Source: Chitinivibrionia bacterium (GTDB lineage Bacteria > Krumholzibacteriota > Krumholzibacteriia > WVZY01). Taken from it: a stretch of 11,684 bases of DNA. Of the stretch, positions 7,109 through 11,684 are shown piece by piece. The first letter of the stretch is position 1, and each line of letters opens with the position of its first letter. The notes under the pieces were generated by a model that saw only the letters and a program-made list of their open reading frames with translations, ran no database searches and had not been told where the DNA came from. Position numbers and translations under genes: made by a program. The DNA lies in contig JACQXT010000064.1 of NCBI GenBank assembly GCA_016208665.1, forward strand, positions 1 through 11,684. Reading direction: 5' to 3'.

Positions 7109-8308
7109 CTACTGCCCCTGCTCCGATATTTTCTTGTTCAAGTCGTCCAGATTCTCGAAGTCGGGCATCGGCTTGCCGAGGTTCTCCAGCATCCATTGCG
7201 CCGACTTGGCGATTTCGGTGCCCGGGTAGTCGCGCACGACCTTGGTAAACATCTGTTCGGCGTTGTAGTTGTCCTTGAGCTCCTCCGCATAGACGAAGCC
7301 GACCATGAACAGCGCCTGGGGGGCATAGGAGCTCTCGGGATACTTATCGACGATCTGCTGATACATACTGAGCCGGCGCTGGCTGTCGGTGCTTGTTTGC
7401 GCCAGGTTCCACATTTCTTCGGGGGATCTCTGAACGCGATCGATCTCCTCCCGAAGATAGTTGGTGACCTTGCGGCTCTTCGAGAGTTCGGCAGCGACTT
7501 CCTTGCGGACGTCGGTGATCCTGTTATTGACCAGCAGCGTGGATATTTCGCCTTTCACATCTTCGTATGACTTGAGCTCCTCCGGTTTCTTGCGATTGAC
7601 GCGCACAATCGAGTATCCCTTCTCGAACTGGATCGGATCGCTGAGGACGCCTTCCTCGAGATCGAAGACTGCGTCGGACCAGGCCTTGGAATATCCGATG
7701 AAGCGGACGTATCCGCCCTTATTGAAATATCCCAGATCCCCCCCGTCGCCGCGGGTCAACTCGTCTTCGGTAAACTTATGGGCAAGCGTGGTCATCTTTT
7801 CGCCGGCCTCGACCCTCTTCTTCAGATCGATGAGCTTCTTTCTGTCCTTCGAGAAGATGTGCTGGGCGCGAAGAACCGCCTGAGTCGTGAACCGTTCGGG
7901 GTGGGCCTGGTAGTACTCGTACATTTCCTCATCGGAAGGTTTTGCCCTCTCGGTCACGTACTTCGCGTAGTATTCGTTGATCACGATCCGCCGGGCGGCA
8001 TCTTCGACCTTCTTTTTTATGTCCTCGTCCTTGAGCATCTGCTTATCGAGGGCGTCCTTGTAGTAGAGTTCCTCCTCGATCAGCATGCCGGCGAGTTCGG
8101 CCTTCCCTTCCTGGGAATTGTATTTCACTTTTTGATTGTCCGGCAAATTCTCCACGATCTCGTTCAACTCCGAACGGGTCATTTTCCAGCTATCGACCGC
8201 TGCGGCCAGCTGCTCCTTCTCGCTGGCGGACGGTTGCTTCTTTGCGCAGGAGAACGGCAGCGCAAGCCCGACAACCAACAGCGCAACAAACAAACGACCT
8301 ACTCGCAT
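7109..8308 (-). CDS. PpiC-type peptidyl-prolyl isomerase lipoprotein with C-terminal TPR-like repeats
   Basis: The 399-residue product begins with MRVGR, a hydrophobic stretch and Cys21 (LPFSC), a lipoprotein-type signal with an imperfect lipobox. Residues about 30-140 are charged and helical, like the N-terminal chaperone part of SurA/PrsA. About 145-238 is a parvulin (PpiC) domain: VLRAQHIF, then FTEDELTRGDGGDLGYFNKG, FDLEEGVLSDPIQFEKGYSI and VRV. Residues about 297-378 look like TPR or YbgF-like repeats (IVDKYPESSYAPQALFMVG, then VVRDYPGTEIAKSAQWML). It probably helps fold exported or outer-membrane proteins. GGAGG (8318-8314) lies 5 nt before ATG, and manC ends 17 bp upstream, so the two are likely cotranscribed. 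The pairing of a PpiC domain with TPR repeats is less common than SurA or PrsA layouts. Confidence 0.92.
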   Translation of the reverse strand: MRVGRLFVALLVVGLALPFSCAKKQPSASEKEQLAAAVDSWKMTRSELNEIVENLPDNQKVKYNSQEGKAELAGMLIEEELYYKDALDKQMLKDEDIKKKVEDAARRIVINEYYAKYVTERAKPSDEEMYEYYQAHPERFTTQAVLRAQHIFSKDRKKLIDLKKRVEAGEKMTTLAHKFTEDELTRGDGGDLGYFNKGGYVRFIGYSKAWSDAVFDLEEGVLSDPIQFEKGYSIVRVNRKKPEELKSYEDVKGEISTLLVNNRITDVRKEVAAELSKSRKVTNYLREEIDRVQRSPEEMWNLAQTSTDSQRRLSMYQQIVDKYPESSYAPQALFMVGFVYAEELKDNYNAEQMFTKVVRDYPGTEIAKSAQWMLENLGKPMPDFENLDDLNKKISEQGQ

Positions 8309-8325
8309 GTCAACCTCCGGAACGG

Positions 8326-9390
8326 TTAGATCAAATCCTCTCTTCCGCTACTTTTCCGCCAATTGACGATTTGTTTGACTTCCTGAACCCGTTTCCTCTT
8401 GCAAATGAGGATGGCGTTGTCCGCTACGACGATGACGGCATCGTCGATTCCGATCATCCCGACCAGCTTTCTCGAGGACAACACGGTATTGCCGGTTCCA
8501 TCGATGACCACGTGTTCGCCCACGAGCACGTTGTCTTTCTCATCCGGCGTGAACAGCTCCCGTATGCTTTCCCAACTGCCGACGTCGTTCCAGTAGAAAT
8601 CGCCCTTGAGAATGACGACATTGGAGGCTTTTTCCATGACCCCGAAATCGATCGATTCCGGGGTTATCCTTCCGTATACTGATTTCAACACCCGATCCAT
8701 GTCGCCGGTTCCATCGCCGATCCCCGAAAGCGCGCTCGCAAGTCCGGGCAGGTGGCGGGCGATCGCATCCAGGATGACGTCGACTTTCCACATGAACATC
8801 CCGCTGTTCCAGAAGTAATTGCCCGCCTTGTAGAATCTGCGCGCGCGATGGATGTCGGGTTTCTCCAGAAACTCCTCGGAGACGAAAATCCCGACGTTTC
8901 CGACCTCCGCCAGCCGATTCCCGGCCCGGATGTAGCCGTATCCCGTGTCGGGCCTCGACGGTTTTATACCGAACGTCAACAGCACGTCGTGTTTGGATAC
9001 ATAGCGTTCGCCGGCCTGGACGGCCTGTTCGAACGCCGCCAGGTCTTCGATGAGATGATCGGCGGGAAGCACGATGACCGGCTGGTTCCCCAGGCGTTTG
9101 CGTATGATGCTGCAGGCGACGCCGATGCAGGGCGCCGTGTTCTTCTTTTCGGGTTCGACGATGATGTTGCCGGCGGGGATTTCGGGGACTTCATGGCGAA
9201 TGCCTTCGATTTGATTGATGTTGGTTACGACAAAAATCTCTTCCGGCCGCGAAATGTTGTGAAGGCGGTCCACGGTGAGCCGGATCATGCTCCCTTTGCC
9301 CGTGAGATTGAGGAACTGTTTCGGCCGCTCGATCTGACTGAGCGGCCAGAAACGTTCGCCGACTCCGCCTGCCATGATAACAGCCAGCAT
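8326..9390 (-). CDS. manC: Mannose-1-phosphate guanylyltransferase
   Basis: This enzyme makes GDP-mannose from GTP and mannose 1-phosphate for surface polysaccharide, lipopolysaccharide or protein glycosylation. The nucleotidyltransferase signature MAGGVGERFWPLS (6-18) with PKQFL (23-27) is followed by EPEKKNTAPCI (79-89), LPADHLIED (108-116), FGIKPSRPDTGYGYI (140-154), EKPD (176-179), GNYFWNSGMFMW (190-201), FGVMEKA (249-255) and WNDVGSWESI (267-276). At 354 residues it is the single-domain form without the isomerase cupin of longer ManC/AlgA proteins. GAGG lies 5 nt before ATG, and the start is 22 bp after rplI. Whether the product serves EPS, O-antigen or glycoprotein cannot be told here, as no glycosyltransferase is in the window. 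The symbol manC is by family; manB is used for it in some species. Confidence 0.95.
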   Translation of the reverse strand: MLAVIMAGGVGERFWPLSQIERPKQFLNLTGKGSMIRLTVDRLHNISRPEEIFVVTNINQIEGIRHEVPEIPAGNIIVEPEKKNTAPCIGVACSIIRKRLGNQPVIVLPADHLIEDLAAFEQAVQAGERYVSKHDVLLTFGIKPSRPDTGYGYIRAGNRLAEVGNVGIFVSEEFLEKPDIHRARRFYKAGNYFWNSGMFMWKVDVILDAIARHLPGLASALSGIGDGTGDMDRVLKSVYGRITPESIDFGVMEKASNVVILKGDFYWNDVGSWESIRELFTPDEKDNVLVGEHVVIDGTGNTVLSSRKLVGMIGIDDAVIVVADNAILICKRKRVQEVKQIVNWRKSSGREDLI

Positions 9391-9412
9391 GCAAACCTCG
9401 CAGTGTTTGTCC

Positions 9413-9856
9413 TTACTCTTTTACAACCCACACCTTGATTGCAGCCGTCACGTCTCCATGCAGCTTCAATGGAACGGTGTACACTCCCAGTTTCTTGATG
9501 GGTTCCTCGAGCTCGATCTGCCGTTTTTCGATATCGAATCCCTGGCGTTTCAGCTCGTTCGAAATATCCATCGTCGTAACCGAACCGTAAAGCCTGTCCT
9601 CCTCCCCCACCTGAACGGGAACGGTGCATGAGACGTCGACCAGCCTGGCGGCCAGATCCTGTGCTGCGGCCGTCGCATGCGCGTCGCGGCGTTTCATGCG
9701 CTTTTCTTCTTCCTGGAACTCCTTGAAGTTGGCGTTCGACAGGGGAACGGCGAGCTTTTTCGGAAAGAGGTAGTTCCTGGCGTAGCCGGGCTTCACTCTC
9801 ACCGTCTCTCCGCGCGCGCCTAATGTCGAAATCGTTTGCAGCAGGAACACTTCCAC
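9413..9856 (-). CDS. rplI: 50S ribosomal protein L9
   Basis: The 147-residue protein begins MEVFLLQTISTLGARGETVR and continues with VKPGYARNYLFPKKLAVP, the conserved N-terminal RNA-binding domain (about 1-50). A long connecting helix (about 42-75, FKEFQEEEKRMKRR) leads to the C-terminal domain ending in LHGDVTAAIKVWVVKE. L9 binds domain V of 23S rRNA at the base of the L1 stalk and helps keep the reading frame. The start codon is GTG at 9856 with a strong AGGAGG (9867-9862) five nt upstream. It sits 24 bp after rpsR, the common order rpsF-rpsR-rplI. The usual downstream dnaB is absent; manC follows instead. Confidence 0.98.
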   Translation of the reverse strand: MEVFLLQTISTLGARGETVRVKPGYARNYLFPKKLAVPLSNANFKEFQEEEKRMKRRDAHATAAAQDLAARLVDVSCTVPVQVGEEDRLYGSVTTMDISNELKRQGFDIEKRQIELEEPIKKLGVYTVPLKLHGDVTAAIKVWVVKE

Positions 9857-9880
9857 AAGAGCCTCCTTTACCAGAGAGTA

Positions 9881-10126
9881 TTATCGGTAATATTCCCTCA
9901 CGAAGGGAACGAGCGCCAGCATTCTGGCTCTCTTGATCGCTGCGGAAAGCATTCTCTGATGGAAAGCGCACGTGCCGGTGATCCTCCGGGGAGTAATCTT
10001 GCCGCGGTCCGTCATAAACTTCCTCAGTTTGCGATCGTCTTTATAATCGATATGAGTCACGCCGTCCTTGCAGAACTTGCACGGCTTGGTGACCCGGATC
10101 AGTCTCTCTTTCATCGGTTTGGCCAC
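9881..10126 (-). CDS. rpsR: 30S ribosomal protein S18
   Basis: The 81-residue product shows S18 landmarks: [35 protein letters not shown] and [20 protein letters not shown]. Cys16, Cys19, Cys53 and His56 form a set consistent with the zinc-binding (C+) version of S18. S18 pairs with S6 on the 30S platform. The start codon is GTG at 10126, with AGGAGGG (10139-10133) 6 nt before it inside the end of rpsF; the stop of rpsF is only 2 bp away, so translation of the two is probably coupled. No ssb lies between rpsF and rpsR, unlike in many Firmicutes and others. Confidence 0.98.
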   Translation of the reverse strand: MAKPMKERLIRVTKPCKFCKDGVTHIDYKDDRKLRKFMTDRGKITPRRITGTCAFHQRMLSAAIKRARMLALVPFVREYYR

Positions 10127-10128
10127 GG

Positions 10129-10488
10129 CTAACCCTCCTCCTTGTTGAGCACTTCTCCTTCTTGGATCCCTTCGATGGCGATCTTGGCCTCCGTGCCGGT
10201 TGCCAGCACATCCCGCACGATGAGGTGCCGCAGAACCGTTTCGTCGAGGCGAAGCTGCCGGTCGAGTTCGGTCAGCACGGCGTTGGCGGCTCTGAAGCCG
10301 TACAGGATGTAGCAGCCTTCGCTCTGTTTGTTGATTTCATACGCGAGTCTTCGCCTGCCCCAATCCTCCATCTTGGTGATCTCTCCGCCGCCGGAAACGA
10401 TAACGCCTGCGTATTTCTGCGAGCTGTTTTTCGCGGCGGTTTCCGCCGAGTCAGGGGACAGGATCACGATACATTCATAATTGTACAA
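10129..10488 (-). CDS. rpsF: 30S ribosomal protein S6, TTG start
   Basis: The 119-residue S6 begins with [13 protein letters not shown] (the first Leu read as Met) and contains [29 protein letters not shown] and [14 protein letters not shown], matching the family. S6 binds S18 and the 16S rRNA platform. The start is TTG at 10488: homology begins exactly there, no closer ATG exists, and TAAGGAGGTG (10505-10496) lies upstream with 9 nt between AGGAGG and TTG. The frame remains open to an upstream start codon at 10557, but that stretch overlaps a strong hairpin and the Shine-Dalgarno and has no likeness to S6. It has its own promoter (10644-10672) and a structured leader. The C terminus is a short acidic tail ([10 protein letters not shown]). 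Confidence 0.97.
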   Translation of the reverse strand: MYNYECIVILSPDSAETAAKNSSQKYAGVIVSGGGEITKMEDWGRRRLAYEINKQSEGCYILYGFRAANAVLTELDRQLRLDETVLRHLIVRDVLATGTEAKIAIEGIQEGEVLNKEEG

Positions 10489-10497
10489 GGAATCGCA

Positions 10498-10503
10498 CCT
10501 CCT
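10498..10503 (-). promoter_or_regulatory. Shine-Dalgarno that fixes the TTG start of rpsF
   Basis: AGGAGG, set in TAAGGAGGTG, is a near-complete match to the 16S rRNA tail. It lies 9 nt upstream of TTG 10488 and 11 nt downstream of the hairpin 10515-10547, so the leader structure could control access to it. Confidence 0.85.
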
Positions 10504-10514
10504 TATGGACGACG

Positions 10515-10547
10515 ACTTTCCGCGAGCCCGGGGCGGGTCCGGAAAGT
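10515..10547 (-). promoter_or_regulatory. rpsF leader hairpin, candidate S6:S18 autoregulatory element
   Basis: CGGAAAGT and ACTTTCCG (10540-10547 and 10515-10522) pair perfectly over 8 bp. The stem goes on with GA/TC and CCCG/CGGG, broken by single-base bulges, to a CCC loop: about 14 bp in all, just before the rpsF Shine-Dalgarno. A second hairpin (10568-10584, GGC/GCC and ATC/GAT with one bulge) lies upstream in the leader. S6:S18-binding mRNA leaders upstream of rpsF are known in several phyla. The match here is by place and structure, not by a verified motif. Confidence 0.5.
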
Positions 10548-10643
10548 AAGGAAGCAAAAGGCCGGCGGGCGATCATTCGATGCCGCGCCACAATCTCAGG
10601 CTTCGCTCATGTCAGGTGTTGCACCGCTGGAACCACGTTCTAC

Positions 10644-10672
10644 ACTATATCAAAACATCCGCCGAAAGTCAA
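10644..10672 (-). promoter_or_regulatory. Sigma70 promoter of the rpsF operon
   Basis: TTGACT (10672-10667) and TATAGT (10649-10644), each 5/6 to the consensus, are separated by exactly 17 bp. The -35 box overlaps the pth stop codon. Transcription would begin near 10637, leaving a leader of about 150 nt before rpsF. This is the best promoter in the window. Confidence 0.7.
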
Positions 10673-11262
10673 TCGGTTTCGCTTCGCGGCTCCCGCGTGT
10701 TGAATTCGGCCATCGCCTCGTCGATGCCGCGCGTAATCGCCGCCTCGACGCACGCCGCGGCGCGATGCACGCTCGAGGAAACCCGGTCCAACTCGCCCTC
10801 TTCGAATCGGTCGAGCACGAAATCGGCCGGATCGACATCCGCCGGCAGAGGTCCGATGCCGATCCGGAGGCGCGGGAATGCGTTTATCCCCAGCTCTTCT
10901 ATGATCGATGCAAGGCCGTTATGCCCTCCGTCCCGCCCGCTTCTCCTCAACCGCATCATGCCCAGCGGAAGATTGAAATCGTCGCAGACGACCAGCATGT
11001 CCTCCATGGAAAATATCTCGCGTTCCCCGAATGCGCGCAGGGCGTGGCCGGACAGGTTGACGTACGTCTTGGGTTTCAACAGGACGGCGTCCGCCCCATG
11101 AAGTCGGCCGCGTGCTTGATGGTACTCACGCGCCGGCTGCGACCACTTCATGCCGCCCTCGCGGGCGCAATGGTCGAGGAGCATGAAACCCATATTATGC
11201 CGCGTGAGCCGGTAGCGTTCCCCGGGATTGCCGAGGCCGACGAGTACGATTCTTGTGAGCAT
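10669..11262 (-). CDS. pth: Peptidyl-tRNA hydrolase
   Basis: Pth frees tRNA from peptidyl-tRNA that has dropped off the ribosome. The 197-residue protein has the family pattern: VGLGNPGERY (8-17), TRHNMGF (20-26), KPKTYVNLSG (63-72), CDDFNLPLG (93-101), SGRDGGHNGL (108-117) and RLRIGIGP (131-138). Expected key residues are present: N12, catalytic H22, N69, D95 and N115, equivalent to N10, H20, N68, D93 and N114 of the E. coli enzyme. ATG 11262 was chosen because homology starts there. The frame is open back to TTG 11304, which would add 14 residues but falls inside a hairpin. No good Shine-Dalgarno precedes the ATG. It follows rplY, a very common pair, after a 164-bp gap, and its end overlaps the rpsF promoter. 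Confidence 0.96.
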   Translation of the reverse strand: MLTRIVLVGLGNPGERYRLTRHNMGFMLLDHCAREGGMKWSQPAREYHQARGRLHGADAVLLKPKTYVNLSGHALRAFGEREIFSMEDMLVVCDDFNLPLGMMRLRRSGRDGGHNGLASIIEELGINAFPRLRIGIGPLPADVDPADFVLDRFEEGELDRVSSSVHRAAACVEAAITRGIDEAMAEFNTREPRSETD

Positions 11263-11274
11263 GCACACTACGAA

Positions 11275-11331
11275 GCGGATCGGAAACCCGCATTCGAGCG
11301 ACAAACCGCCGAATGCGGCTTCCGATCCCGC
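11275..11331. repeat. 57-nt imperfect inverted repeat between rplY and pth
   Basis: Arms 11275-11296 and 11310-11331 pair over 20 bp: GCGG, one bulged base, ATCGGAA, a 2x1 internal loop, then CCGCATTCG. Past a bulged A, GCG (11298-11300) pairs with CGC (11307-11309), leaving a 6-nt loop ACAAAC. The hairpin begins 12 nt upstream of the pth ATG and has no T-run, so it is not a classical terminator. It could be a palindromic repeat family member or an RNA processing or stability element in the rplY-pth transcript. Confidence 0.75.
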
Positions 11332-11426
11332 CGTTTCGAAGACGTATGGATGAAATAACGCCTGGAGGCGCGCCTGCGAACCCGGTTTCCCGTTCTCGCG
11401 CCGGCGGAGAGAAGCATGCCTGCACG

Positions 11427-11684
11427 TTATTCTTTTTCGGACCCTTCCCCTTCTTCTCCCTCTTCCTTCTTTTCCTTCGTTATCAACTCGGGTTCCGTTG
11501 GGGCTTCGGCAACCGGCTCCGCAGGTTTGATCTCGGCGGCAGGCGGCACGACGATCGCCAGCATCGATCCGAGGTCGTCGAGGAATTCGATGCCCGGATA
11601 GTTCGTCGAAATGTCGCTCACGTGGATCGCATCGCCGATCGAAAGCTGGCTCACATCAATGACAATCGCTTCCGGAATCGCGGC
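11427..11684 (-). CDS. rplY: 50S ribosomal protein L25/CTC type, C-terminal part (5' end outside window)
   Basis: The last 85 residues are present. IPEAIVIDVSQLSIGDAIHV (residues 3-22 of the visible part) and SDISTNYPGIEFLDDLGSML are the second domain of the longer TL5/CTC-type L25, which binds 5S rRNA. After LAIVVPP comes a low-complexity acidic tail rich in Glu and Lys (KEKKEEGEEGEGSEKE), common in this protein type. The start and promoter lie beyond the right edge, so the operon's regulation cannot be seen. The neighbour pth downstream supports the call. Confidence 0.93.
   Translation of the reverse strand, partial: AAIPEAIVIDVSQLSIGDAIHVSDISTNYPGIEFLDDLGSMLAIVVPPAAEIKPAEPVAEAPTEPELITKEKKEEGEEGEGSEKE

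Noticed and set aside
7071..7196. Extended start for the bifunctional nuclease gene
   Set aside because: The extra 42 residues overlap the end of the PPIase lipoprotein gene and match nothing in the family; ATG 7070 has the proper spacing.
10489..10557. Longer N terminus of S6
   Set aside because: It would translate through the hairpin and the Shine-Dalgarno; S6 homology begins at the TTG at 10488.
11263..11304. Longer N terminus of Pth from TTG 11304
   Set aside because: Its codons are part of the palindrome and are not found in Pth proteins, which begin just before the GLGNPG motif.
1..11684. Mobile element, integron, CRISPR array or defence system
   Set aside because: No transposase or integrase, no direct repeat array and no terminal inverted repeats were seen; the genes are conserved housekeeping and envelope genes.

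Overview
The window is a GC-rich (by eye roughly 60%), gene-dense chromosomal segment from a Gram-negative-type (diderm) bacterium. Signs of a diderm are a TonB-type protein, two predicted lipoproteins (one a periplasmic-type PPIase) and a secreted cell-wall amidase. SelA shows the organism makes bacterial Sec-tRNA, so it probably uses selenocysteine. The mix would fit a deltaproteobacterium-like lineage or an uncultured diderm phylum; nothing here fixes the taxon. I see no mobile element, CRISPR array, tRNA or rRNA.

Left part (1-3104, minus strand): a membrane protein that runs off the window edge. It has a degenerate ParA/CpsD-like N-terminal domain, a charged Ala-Lys-Glu-Pro linker, one membrane segment, an Ala/Pro-rich stretch and the start of what looks like a SPOR domain. 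Upstream of it lies selA. A 350-bp spacer follows, AT-rich in its first two thirds. It divides the minus-strand genes from two plus-strand genes and holds a candidate selA promoter and three phased DnaA-box-like 9-mers.

Middle (3455-6601, plus strand): a 784-residue lipoprotein-like N-acetylmuramoyl-L-alanine amidase with a second amidase fold that has lost zinc ligands, then a TonB-family protein with its own promoter candidate and a strong Shine-Dalgarno. These converge at about 6602-6668 on the end of a long minus-strand gene string.

Right part (6669-11684, minus strand, transcribed right to left): rplY (L25, partial), pth, then a near-consensus promoter, a leader of about 150 nt with hairpins, and rpsF-rpsR-rplI-manC-(PpiC/TPR lipoprotein)-bifunctional nuclease with gaps of 2 to 38 bp. 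The six genes look like one operon that joins 30S/50S ribosomal proteins to GDP-mannose synthesis and envelope protein folding. rpsF, rpsR and rplI start with TTG, GTG and GTG behind strong Shine-Dalgarno sequences. A 57-nt hairpin of about 23 bp sits between rplY and pth.

Most of the window is ordinary conserved chromosome. The parts most worth a second look are the degenerate ATPase/SPOR-like protein, the tandem active-plus-degenerate amidase, the rpsF leader, and the rplY-pth palindrome.
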